Shown one piece after another: positions 41,220-48,831 of a DNA stretch of 64,000 nucleotides. The translations under genes were made by a program, and so were the position numbers. How positions within the stretch are numbered: the first letter of the stretch is position 1; every line of letters starts with the position of its first letter. Below the pieces are notes generated by a model. The model searched no databases. It was not told the origin of the DNA and was given only the letters and a program-made list of their open reading frames with translations. This stretch comes from an uncultured Lachnobacterium sp. (lineage in GTDB: Bacteria; Bacillota; Clostridia; Lachnospirales; Lachnospiraceae), in NCBI GenBank assembly GCA_900550545.1, contig URSS01000003.1, forward strand, positions 1-64,000, read 5' to 3'.

Positions 41220-41907
41220 AAAGTACCAGCTGCTGCTCATAGAGGATGACCGGACGCTGGCGGAGGGATTGCAGCGTGCGTTGACGATGGATGACCGGCA
41301 GGTGCATCTGTGTGAGAATCTGCGAAAAGCAAAAGAATATTTACAAAAAGAAACCGTAGATCTGATACTTCTTGATGTCAATCTCCCGGATGGAAATGGT
41401 GTGGATTTTCTGGAAAATGTGCGCAAAACATCCGATGTTCCGGTGATATTGCTTACGGCGAATGATCTGGAGATGGATATTGTAAATGGACTGGAACAGG
41501 GAGCAAACGATTACATCACCAAGCCGTTCAGTCTTGCGGTGCTCCGGGCGAGAGTTCATGCGCAGCTCCGAAGCTACGCAGGTGCACGCAGCCATGCAAA
41601 TGAAGGATCAGGACAGATCTGGACAAGTGACAGATACCGGTTTGATTTTACGCAGATGCTCTATCAGGTGGATGGAGAGGCCGTGGAATTAAGTAAAACA
41701 GAACAGAAGCTTCTTTCGATTCTGGTGCAGAATGCAGGGCAAACCGTTCCACGGGAAATGCTTTTGGAACGTATCTGGACGGATGGCTCAGAGTATGTTG
41801 ACGAGAATGCACTGTCAGTTGCAGTGAAGCGCCTGCGGGACAAATTGAATGCAAAGGAGCAGATTCGAACGGTATACGGAATCGGATATGTGTGGGAAAA
41901 AGTATGA
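41209..41907 (+). CDS. OmpR-family response regulator
   Basis: A 232-aa response regulator. The receiver domain has the acidic pocket 'IEDD', the phospho-accepting Asp in 'LILLDVNLPDGNG', the Thr in 'LLTAND' and the Lys in 'YITKPF'. The C-terminal winged helix of OmpR/PhoB type ends with 'LSVAVKRLRDKLN' and 'IRTVYGIGYVWEK'. The ATG at 41209 overlaps the phosphatase gene by 11 bp, and the stop overlaps the kinase start as ATGA. It likely controls the ABC exporter downstream. Confidence 0.93.
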   Translation: MQSKKYQLLLIEDDRTLAEGLQRALTMDDRQVHLCENLRKAKEYLQKETVDLILLDVNLPDGNGVDFLENVRKTSDVPVILLTANDLEMDIVNGLEQGANDYITKPFSLAVLRARVHAQLRSYAGARSHANEGSGQIWTSDRYRFDFTQMLYQVDGEAVELSKTEQKLLSILVQNAGQTVPREMLLERIWTDGSEYVDENALSVAVKRLRDKLNAKEQIRTVYGIGYVWEKV

Positions 41908-42827
41908 GTTGGATGATTTTTATCAGTATTGTATGTATTGCAGTAACCATTGGCATCAATGGTTACTTTTTCTATCAGCAAAAGAAAATGATGGATGGTC
42001 TTACGCACATGCTTGAGACTGCAATAGATGGAACTTTCTGCGAGCAGTCGTTTGACGAATCCCGCCAATCGGCGCTTGAAAACCAGCTGGCGCAGTATTT
42101 AAAGGCATCGGAACTTTCCGTGAGAAATATTGCATCGGAGCGGGAAAAAATAAAGGAATTGATCGCGGACATATCCCATCAGACAAGGACACCGCTTTCG
42201 AATATTTTACTGTACACAGAATTGCTGGAAGAAGAGATTCCATCCGGGAATCAGGACTCTTTGCAGAAGCTGCATCAGCAGACGGAAAAACTTCAGTTTT
42301 TGATCGATGGACTTGTCAAATTGTCGCGCCTGGAGACGGGGATTATTGTTCTGCATCCAACGGTTGGAAGGCTGGATGACATGGTCGTCACTGTGGGAAA
42401 AATTTACAGAGACAAAGTCCGGCAGAAGGGACTTCGTCTGGTGGTAGATTCCTGGGATGAAACAGAGCCTTGTCTGGCAGCATTTGATGAAAAATGGTCA
42501 CTGGAAGCGTTGAATAATATTATGGACAATGCCATCAAATATACGAAGGCAGGAAGTATTACAATCACGCTCCGTGCTTATGAAATGTTTGCCTGTGTGG
42601 AAATCGCAGATACGGGAATTGGAATCCCGGAGGAAGAACGTGGAGCGATATTTAAACGCTTTTACCGGGGCAACGACGTAGCACAGGAAGAGGGCGTGGG
42701 AATCGGTTTGTATCTTGCCAGAGAAATTATGGAGCAGCAGGGCGGCTATATCAAAGTGTCTTCCAAAGTCGGGGAAGGTTCTGTGTTCGGATTATATTTT
42801 CCAAAGGCAATTGTGTCAAAACTGTAA
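41904..42827 (+). CDS. sensor histidine kinase, minimal sensor
   Basis: A 307-aa membrane kinase with one N-terminal hydrophobic helix (about 3-25, 'WMIFISIVCIAVTIGINGYFF') and almost no extracytoplasmic region, then a short linker, the dimerisation/phosphoacceptor domain with His92 in 'ADISHQTRTPLSN', and an HATPase domain with 'NIMDNAIKYTKAG', 'DTGIGIPEEE' and 'GVGIGLYLAREI'. The ATGA overlap with the response regulator gene fixes the start. Lack of a sensory loop suggests that it reads the state of the adjacent ABC transporter, as intramembrane-sensing kinases do; this is inferred. Confidence 0.92.
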   Translation: MSWMIFISIVCIAVTIGINGYFFYQQKKMMDGLTHMLETAIDGTFCEQSFDESRQSALENQLAQYLKASELSVRNIASEREKIKELIADISHQTRTPLSNILLYTELLEEEIPSGNQDSLQKLHQQTEKLQFLIDGLVKLSRLETGIIVLHPTVGRLDDMVVTVGKIYRDKVRQKGLRLVVDSWDETEPCLAAFDEKWSLEALNNIMDNAIKYTKAGSITITLRAYEMFACVEIADTGIGIPEEERGAIFKRFYRGNDVAQEEGVGIGLYLAREIMEQQGGYIKVSSKVGEGSVFGLYFPKAIVSKL

Positions 42828-42918
42828 GAATTTTTTGCGGCAGAGAAAGATTGTAGAAAGAATCCTGTGAGAAAATCAATACAGAAATGAAAAATTGATG
42901 TTCAAAAGGAGAAAACAA

Positions 42919-43635
42919 ATGGTGATTCTTGAGACAAAAGATTTGAAAAAGCAATATGGCACAGGAGATACCGCGGTACATGCGCTTGCGGGTGTCAATC
43001 TGTCCGTGGAAAACGGGGAATTTGTTGCCATCGTCGGAACTTCAGGTTCCGGAAAATCCACCTTGCTGCATATGCTGGGTGGACTAGACCGTGCAACATC
43101 CGGAAAGGTATACGTGGATGGTAAGGATATATTTTCCCTGAAAGACGAGGAGCTGACGATTTTTCGCCGGAGAAAGATCGGATTTGTATTTCAGGCGTTT
43201 AATCTGGTACCGGTCCTTTCGGTGTATGAAAATATTGTTCTGCCGTTGCAGCTGGATGGAAGAACTATCGATGAGACGTATCTGAATCAGATTGTGGAGG
43301 CACTCGGCCTGCAGGAAAAGCTGCAGGCATTGCCCAACCAGTTGTCCGGTGGACAGCAGCAGAGGGTGGCGATTGCCCGGGCGCTTGCGGCGAAGCCGGC
43401 AATCATTCTTGCAGATGAACCGACCGGAAATCTTGACAGCCGGACTTCGCAGGATGTCATGGGGCTGTTGAAGACGACGAGCAGTAAATTCTCACAGACG
43501 ATTGTGATGATCACACATAATGAAGAGATTGCGCAGCTTGCAGACAGAATTATCCGCATAGAAGATGGTTGTATTGTGACGCAGAAGACAACATTGGAAA
43601 CAACCGCTTACAGGAAAGTGGGTGATGTACAATGA
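42919..43635 (+). CDS. ABC transporter ATP-binding protein, MacB/LolD type
   Basis: A 238-aa ATPase. Walker A 'GTSGSGKSTLLHMLGG', Q-loop 'VFQAFNLVPVLSVYENI', signature 'LSGGQQQRVAIARALA', Walker B 'IILADEPTGNLDS' and the switch His in 'IVMITHNEE' are all present. The 'LVPVLSVYENI' and 'ADEPTGNLD' wording is typical of the MacB/BceA/LolD class that powers mechanotransmission rather than classic transport. ATG 42919 is chosen because AAAAGGAG lies 7 bp before it. Its stop overlaps the permease start as ATGA. Confidence 0.94.
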   Translation: MVILETKDLKKQYGTGDTAVHALAGVNLSVENGEFVAIVGTSGSGKSTLLHMLGGLDRATSGKVYVDGKDIFSLKDEELTIFRRRKIGFVFQAFNLVPVLSVYENIVLPLQLDGRTIDETYLNQIVEALGLQEKLQALPNQLSGGQQQRVAIARALAAKPAIILADEPTGNLDSRTSQDVMGLLKTTSSKFSQTIVMITHNEEIAQLADRIIRIEDGCIVTQKTTLETTAYRKVGDVQ

Positions 43636-46313
43636 TGCAGGTAGCAAACCGGGCATGCGTCCGCAAAATCGCAATGCGAAGCCTTCGGGCATTTAAGACA
43701 AGAAATATGGTCGCAGTGCTTGCTATTGTACTTACAACCATGATGTTTACCGCATTGTTTGCAATCACAATTTCCATTAATGATTCGCTGCAACAGTCTA
43801 ATTTTCTTATTTCCGGCGGGGATGATCATGGAGATTTTAAGAACCTGACGAAAGAGCAGATGGAACAGCTGCAAAAAGATCCACTGATCAAAGAATCGGA
43901 TGCGCGGCTGTTTCTTGGCATGGGAACAGGGAGTGCATTTCGAAAGACTCAGGTGGAAATCAGTTACATGGATGCGAAGGCAGTGAAACATTACTTTTGC
44001 ACGCCGACACATGGACAGGTGCCAAAAGAGGGCACCAATCAGGTGATGATGGATACGCGTGTACTGAAACTTCTGGGAATCAAACCAAAAGTGGGGGAGC
44101 CGGTTACAATCACCTATGAAATTGGGCAGGATTCCGTAAATAAAAAAGAGGTTACCGAACAGTTTGTGCTTTCTGGATGGTGGGACTATAATGGTGTTTC
44201 CACGGCAAGCCATATGGTTGTTCCGCAAAGTTACGCAAAAAAGATGTTGCGGGGAATGAAACTTGTCGCGGGAGATGAGACCGGAACATGGACACTAGGC
44301 GTATGTTTTCGCAATTCGTTTCATATTGAAGAAAATATGAGACAGGTCATCGAAAATCAGGGATTTCAGTGGAAAGATGCTTCCAAGGATCATTACATCA
44401 AATTTGGTGTGAACTGGGGATATACAAACACGCAGTCGGATAATCATATGGACAGCACAAGCATGGTTGCTGTGGGTGCGTTACTTCTGTTGATCGTGTT
44501 TACGGGATATCTTGTCATATACAATGTCTTTCAGATTTCAGTTACAAATGATATCCGCTTTTATGGCTTGTTAAAAACGATCGGGATGACAGGAAAGCAG
44601 ACGAAACGGATGATAAGACAGCAGGCACTGTGCTTGTCATGCATCGGGATTCCCATCGGCCTTGTATGTGGCATCGGGATTTCAGAAGGATTGATTCCAA
44701 TCGTGATAAGGCAGTTTAATTGCAGTACAGTGGTCAGCCGTCTGCATCCGGCCGTACTTGCGGGAGCAGCGCTTTTTTCGCTGATTACGGTACTTGTTTC
44801 ATGCAATAAACCGGGAAAGATTGCAGCAAAAGTATCGCCGGTGGAAGCAACCGGATATACAGAAAATCACAGTGGATGCAAGGTGCATGCCGCAAAGAAA
44901 AAGAAATCGGGGACTTCGCTTTTTTCCATGGCATGGGCAAATCTTGGAAGAAACAAAAAGAAAACCGGACTTGTGGTTATATCGTTGACACTTGGAGTGG
45001 TGCTTTTGAATCTTGTATGTACATTTGCAAATGGCTTTGATATGGATCTGTATTTACAGAAGTTCTGCAGCAGTGATTTTGTATTTGCCAATGCGGACTA
45101 CTTTACTGTGCAGAAAGGATTTAGATCTGGGGATCAGGCCGTGGAAGAGGATGCCATACAGACATTGCTGGAACAAAGCGGTATCAAAGAAAGTGGAAAA
45201 ATATATGGACAGACGAATGTTGTTCAGGGAAAAATGAGTGCAGAAGATATGAAAAGATATTTTGAAGCGATGGGTTATGGAATGACCAAAGAGGATCTGG
45301 ACGCGTATCTGGGCAACGAGGAAAAAGCCGAAGATGGAAAGTATTACGGTGATGTGTTGCTTTATGGAATGGATGAACTGCCAATCGAAAAGACAACTCT
45401 GATCAAAGGGGATTTAAAGGCACTGACCACGCAGAAAGATGCGATAGCCGCGGTTTATATGCAGGATGACTATAATAAGGCGGTGGCACATACCAACTGG
45501 GCAAAAGTCGGGGATAAAGTTACACTTCGCTATGTGGACAGCTGGAAGTATTATGATAAAAAAAGTGGAAAAGAAATCGATGCAGATGCCATTGACAGTT
45601 ATGACGATGCGTATGTCATGAAAGCGGATAAAGCAAAAGAAAAAACATATTCGGTTGTTGCCGAGATTATGGTGCCGAGTGCAGAAGATTACCGCTATTA
45701 CGTCAGTCCGCAGTTTGTGCTGGAAAGTGATAACTTTATAAAAGACTCTGGAACGGACTGTGTGATGAGCCTGATTTTTGATATGAAAAACAATATGTAT
45801 GCACGAAATATGGAGCAGTTTCTGAAACATTACACAGAGAATGAGAACCCGGTTTACAATTATGAATCCAAGTTTTCGTATGAACAGAAATTTGATTCTT
45901 TCCGAAATATGTTTCTGATCCTTGGCGGTGTGCTATCAGCAGTGATCGCTGTGGTAGGAATCTTAAATTTCCTGAATGCGATTCTTACCGGAATTATCGC
46001 AAGGCGAAGAGAGTTTGCGGTATTGCAATCCATCGGAATGACACGGCGGCAGTTACAGCGGATGCTGATGATCGAAGGCCTGTTGTATACAATTGCAGCA
46101 GTGGTGATTTCAATCCTGCTCGTAGCTGTTTTAGAGCCGACGACAGGAAAGGTGGCGGGGCAGATGTATTGGTTTTTCCGGTTTCACTATACCATTGCAC
46201 CAATTCTGATTGCAGCAGTATTTTTTGTCATAATCGGAACAGCCGTGCCACGGATCGTTTATCATTTTGTCGGGAAACGCACCATTGTAGAGCGGCTGCG
46301 GGAGAGTGATTAA
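43632..46313 (+). CDS. FtsX-like ABC transporter permease
   Basis: A large 893-aa permease. One membrane helix near the N-terminus (about 26-50, 'MVAVLAIVLTTMMFTALFAI') is followed by an extracytoplasmic domain, a three-helix FtsX module (about 275-390), a further helix near 450, a second large extracytoplasmic domain (about 475-750) rich in Lys/Asp/Tyr, and a terminal FtsX module (about 755-880: 'FLNAILTGIIARRREFAVLQSIGMTRRQLQ'). With the ATPase it forms a MacB/Bce-like complex; with the two-component system it resembles peptide-antibiotic sensing/resistance modules common in gut Firmicutes. The substrate is unknown. No terminator is obvious after the stop. Confidence 0.9.
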   Translation: MMQVANRACVRKIAMRSLRAFKTRNMVAVLAIVLTTMMFTALFAITISINDSLQQSNFLISGGDDHGDFKNLTKEQMEQLQKDPLIKESDARLFLGMGTGSAFRKTQVEISYMDAKAVKHYFCTPTHGQVPKEGTNQVMMDTRVLKLLGIKPKVGEPVTITYEIGQDSVNKKEVTEQFVLSGWWDYNGVSTASHMVVPQSYAKKMLRGMKLVAGDETGTWTLGVCFRNSFHIEENMRQVIENQGFQWKDASKDHYIKFGVNWGYTNTQSDNHMDSTSMVAVGALLLLIVFTGYLVIYNVFQISVTNDIRFYGLLKTIGMTGKQTKRMIRQQALCLSCIGIPIGLVCGIGISEGLIPIVIRQFNCSTVVSRLHPAVLAGAALFSLITVLVSCNKPGKIAAKVSPVEATGYTENHSGCKVHAAKKKKSGTSLFSMAWANLGRNKKKTGLVVISLTLGVVLLNLVCTFANGFDMDLYLQKFCSSDFVFANADYFTVQKGFRSGDQAVEEDAIQTLLEQSGIKESGKIYGQTNVVQGKMSAEDMKRYFEAMGYGMTKEDLDAYLGNEEKAEDGKYYGDVLLYGMDELPIEKTTLIKGDLKALTTQKDAIAAVYMQDDYNKAVAHTNWAKVGDKVTLRYVDSWKYYDKKSGKEIDADAIDSYDDAYVMKADKAKEKTYSVVAEIMVPSAEDYRYYVSPQFVLESDNFIKDSGTDCVMSLIFDMKNNMYARNMEQFLKHYTENENPVYNYESKFSYEQKFDSFRNMFLILGGVLSAVIAVVGILNFLNAILTGIIARRREFAVLQSIGMTRRQLQRMLMIEGLLYTIAAVVISILLVAVLEPTTGKVAGQMYWFFRFHYTIAPILIAAVFFVIIGTAVPRIVYHFVGKRTIVERLRESD

Positions 46314-46374
46314 GAAGAGCTTGCGTTGGAACCTGAGTTTTCCAATTTTCCTGCACTTACCAAGGGATTTGGAC

Positions 46375-46402
46375 TAAAGAATTTCTGTTCATTGGTCGAT
46401 AT
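46375..46402 (+). promoter_or_regulatory. sigma-28 (motility) type promoter
   Basis: TAAA (46375-46378), 16-bp spacer, GTCGATAT (46395-46402), against the Gram-positive sigma-D consensus TAAA-N14-16-GCCGATAT. Ends about 78 bp before the ATG at 46481; no good TTGACA/TATAAT pair is seen in this gap. Confidence 0.6.
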
Positions 46403-46480
46403 AGTATTTAAAAGTAACTATTCAGAAGCACTTGGAATAGGAAAAGAAACAGGCCCATGGTAAGATCAAGGAGGATGGAA

Positions 46481-47182
46481 ATGAGCACGATTAACACAAG
46501 CTATGCAGCAATGCAGTATACGATGAATGCTACGCAGCAGAGCAACAAGCAGACAAAGCAGCAGGGAAGCAGCAAAGTAGCACAGAGCAGTCAGACAGAG
46601 GCTGCCGGACAGAAGACATTGTCAAAGGATGCACAGGCAGTACTTGAAAAGTTAAAAAGCAAGTATGGCAACATGGATTTCTTCGTTGCTGATCCTGACA
46701 GTGAAGATGAGGCAAAAGAAATCATGTCCCGCGGAACCAAAGAGTACTCGGTTATGATTTCCAGCGATGAACTCGAAAAGATGGCAGCGGATGAGGATTA
46801 CTACAACAAAAACATCAACACCATCGATGATGCAGTGAAAAAGTCAAAGGAGATCAATGAGAAGTTCGGCGCAGAAAGTGATTATGGAAAAGAGAATGGT
46901 GTAGGAATTTCACAGATTGGAATTAAAGTCAATGCTGATGGAACGACTTCCTATTTTGTTGAACTTGAAAAACTTTCTGATAAGCAGAAAGAACGCATTG
47001 AAAATGCAAAAGAAAAGCGCGTAGAGGAGAAGAAAGAGCAGGCAGCAAAAGCCCGGAAGAAAACCTATGTGCAGGCAAATTCACTGGAAGAGCTTGAAAA
47101 GAAAATCAAAGAGATTGACTGGGATAGCGTAAAGGAAACAAAACAGGAGACCGAAGGAAGCCGGTTTGATTATAGCGTGTAA
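46481..47182 (+). CDS. uncharacterised hydrophilic protein, likely motility regulon
   Basis: A 233-aa soluble protein without signal peptide. The first ~50 residues are Ser/Thr/Gln-rich and probably disordered ('TNKQ'-like composition), the middle (about 60-165) looks folded with 'KYGNMDFFVADPDSEDEAK', and the last 70 residues are a Lys/Glu-rich helix ('KEKRVEEKKEQAAKARKK'). ATG 46481 has AAGGAGG 6 bp upstream and beats the upstream in-frame codons. I recall a DUF6033-type Lachnospiraceae family of this shape, but the name is uncertain. A sigma-28-like promoter and the flagellar-protein-like N-terminus ('MSTINTSYAAMQYTMNA') suggest a flagellum- or chemotaxis-related role; not proven. Confidence 0.68.
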   Translation: MSTINTSYAAMQYTMNATQQSNKQTKQQGSSKVAQSSQTEAAGQKTLSKDAQAVLEKLKSKYGNMDFFVADPDSEDEAKEIMSRGTKEYSVMISSDELEKMAADEDYYNKNINTIDDAVKKSKEINEKFGAESDYGKENGVGISQIGIKVNADGTTSYFVELEKLSDKQKERIENAKEKRVEEKKEQAAKARKKTYVQANSLEELEKKIKEIDWDSVKETKQETEGSRFDYSV

Positions 47183-47187
47183 AAGAG

Positions 47188-47230
47188 AAAAGACATGCAG
47201 CATTGGTTATACGGATGTTGCATGTCTTTT
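47188..47230 (+). terminator. terminator after 46481 gene
   Basis: AAAGACATGCAGCAT and ATGTTGCATGTCTTT pair with one mismatch, followed by T-run. Confidence 0.85.
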
Positions 47231-47538
47231 TATTAATGTTGGTTAGAACCAATGTTATAATTGGAATAAAAAACAGATGACACAACAGGCGTATCATGTT
47301 ATAATTCATGCAAAGCATTATGTTTTCAAGCGTATATGAACACAAATGGCCAACATCATATACCATGTCATTATGGCAAGTGCAATTCTGCAATCCAATC
47401 ACATATATACTGGTGTAGAGTACTGAATACCAGTATCACGACAGAGAATTTTCAATGCTTTTAATCACATTAAAAAAGCAGGGAGAATTCGATTGCGGAA
47501 GCTGAAGTTCTCCCGAACATAACAAAGGAGGACATATA
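47231..47538. other. intergenic region before Rpn gene
   Basis: About 300 bp with no gene seen. It contains a small palindrome TTGGTT-AG-AACCAA (47239-47252), a possible promoter ATGACA-N17-TATAAT (47277-47305), an 8-bp inverted repeat ATACTGGT/ACCAGTAT (47407-47436), and GGGAGAA/TTCTCCC arms flanking 47480-47516 shortly before the AAAGGAGG ribosome site. None can be tied to a function. Confidence 0.4.
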
Positions 47539-48498
47539 ATGTCAGAGAAGGGTAGAAATGATAAAATGCCAAAAACGGATGTGTATGTAACTGATCAGGG
47601 GATATCAACGGAGTTAATGGAGCAGTCAGCGCAGCATCTGATACGAATCTTAGGAGAACCAGATCGTATGTACAAAGATCATGTGTTTCGTATGCTCCTA
47701 AAGGATCGCCACGTAGCGCTTGAAGTGTACAACGCAATGAATAGTACCAATTACACGGATCCAGAGGAATTGATTATAACTACATTGGAGAATGCTGTGT
47801 ATATGGGAATGAAAAATGATGTATCTTTTATTATAGATTCCCAGCTTGTATTGTACGAACACCAGTCATCGGTAAATCCGAATATGCCACTAAGAGATTT
47901 ATTTTATGTAGCTTGCGTATATTCAGCATTGATTATGAATGAAAATCTCTATGGAGAAAAGTTGATTCAGATTCCAGAACCAAAGTTTGTCGTGTTTTAT
48001 AATGGGCAAAAAATGATGCCGGAGCGACAGGAACTTCGGTTGTCGGATGCTTATGAACGAAAATCGGAAAAGATATCTATGGAACTGGTTATAGAGGTGG
48101 TTAACATTAATCCTGGAAACAATCAGGAGCTGATGGAGAAAAGTCCGTCGTTGCATCAGTATATGCAGTTTGTGGACTGCATCAGGACATATCAAAAAGA
48201 TTTTCCTTTCAAAATCGCAGTAGAAAAAGCAATCAATGAATGTATTCAAAAAGGAATTTTGGAATCATTCCTTAAGAAAAATAAAGCGGAGGTGTTGCGA
48301 ATGAGTATATTTGAATATGATCAGGAAAAACATATCCAGCAGGAACGGGATGCGTCAAGGGAAGAAGGCCGGCAAGAGGAACGAATTAAAGCAATTAAAA
48401 ATATGATAAAATATAAGGTGGCGAAAGAAACAATACTTCAAGATTATTCAGAAGAAGAATACGAGGAAGCAGAAAATGCAATGCTGGTTGAATCATAA
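47539..48498 (+). CDS. Rpn-family PD-(D/E)XK nuclease/putative transposase
   Basis: A 319-aa protein of the Rpn/PDDEXK_2 group, the RecA-independent recombination-promoting nucleases often labelled putative transposase. The nuclease core lies about 30-245: 'YKDHVFRMLLKDRHVALEVYNAMN', the catalytic 'NDVSFIIDSQLVLYEHQSS' (Asp, then Glu-x-Gln) and 'PEPKFVVFYNG'. A Glu/Lys-rich coiled coil ends the protein, and such tails vary in length in this family. AAAGGAGG precedes the ATG. It lies just before the AT-rich mannanase gene, and both differ in composition from the neighbours, which hints at acquired DNA. No terminal inverted repeats or target duplication were seen. Confidence 0.85.
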   Translation: MSEKGRNDKMPKTDVYVTDQGISTELMEQSAQHLIRILGEPDRMYKDHVFRMLLKDRHVALEVYNAMNSTNYTDPEELIITTLENAVYMGMKNDVSFIIDSQLVLYEHQSSVNPNMPLRDLFYVACVYSALIMNENLYGEKLIQIPEPKFVVFYNGQKMMPERQELRLSDAYERKSEKISMELVIEVVNINPGNNQELMEKSPSLHQYMQFVDCIRTYQKDFPFKIAVEKAINECIQKGILESFLKKNKAEVLRMSIFEYDQEKHIQQERDASREEGRQEERIKAIKNMIKYKVAKETILQDYSEEEYEEAENAMLVES

Positions 48499-48538
48499 AA
48501 ATATGTAGAGTAGACAAAAATCAAGAAAAACTAAAAAT

Positions 48539-48583
48539 AGGCACATGGCATTAACTTATAACTTTGTCATGTGCCTTTTTTTG
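48539..48583 (+). terminator. terminator after Rpn gene
   Basis: AGGCACATG and CATGTGCCT arms with a 20-nt loop and a run of seven T. Confidence 0.8.
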
Positions 48584-48620
48584 CCTAAAATTAGACCAGA
48601 GTACTAAAAACACAAAAATA

Positions 48621-48632
48621 GTACCTAGGTAC
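48621..48632. promoter_or_regulatory. 12-bp perfect palindrome upstream of mannanase
   Basis: GTACCTAGGTAC lies about 100 bp before the mannanase promoter. The surrounding AT-rich DNA makes it stand out as a possible operator; no regulator is adjacent. Confidence 0.35.
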
Positions 48633-48730
48633 CATGTGCAAACTATATAAATTAGTGGCTCGAAAACGAACTTAATTTTACATGTGTAAAGTAGAAATTA
48701 ACAAAAAGATGAAAACAAATTAACTATTAA

Positions 48731-48767
48731 TTGACTTAATTTAATAATGAAAATATAATTAAATTAA
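48731..48767 (+). promoter_or_regulatory. mannanase promoter with overlapping inverted repeat
   Basis: TTGACT (48731-48736), 17 bp, TATAAT (48754-48759). The inverted repeat TTAATTTAAT (48736-48745) / ATTAAATTAA (48758-48767) overlaps both promoter boxes and could be a repressor site, though AT-rich DNA makes such repeats likelier by chance. Confidence 0.7.
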
Positions 48768-48831
48768 CTTAAGCGGGGCGCGGTAAAGGGTAGGGCCACA
48801 ACCCGTAGTAACGAAGAAAGGAATATGAATT
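48768..48831 (+). ncRNA. GC-rich structured 5-prime leader of mannanase mRNA
   Basis: Immediately after the predicted start of transcription comes a GC-rich block in otherwise AT-rich DNA: GCGGGGCGCGGTAAAGGG (48773-48790), then a GGGT/ACCC pairing across a 9-nt loop, then GTAGTAACGAAG, before AGAAAGG and the ATG at 48832. It looks like a compact folded leader. It does not match any riboswitch class I can recognise, including c-di-GMP-I. Confidence 0.4.

Noticed and set aside
41892..41903. GTG start for the histidine kinase
   Set aside because: The ATG at 41904 forms the usual ATGA overlap with the response regulator stop and leads directly into the membrane helix.
47539..48498. Rpn-like gene as a complete insertion sequence
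   Set aside because: No terminal inverted repeats or target duplications were found around it, so it is reported as a gene only.
48768..48831. c-di-GMP-I riboswitch before the mannanase
   Set aside because: Considered because of the GC-rich leader, but the conserved GGCAAACC and ACGCAAAGCC blocks are missing and it is too short.
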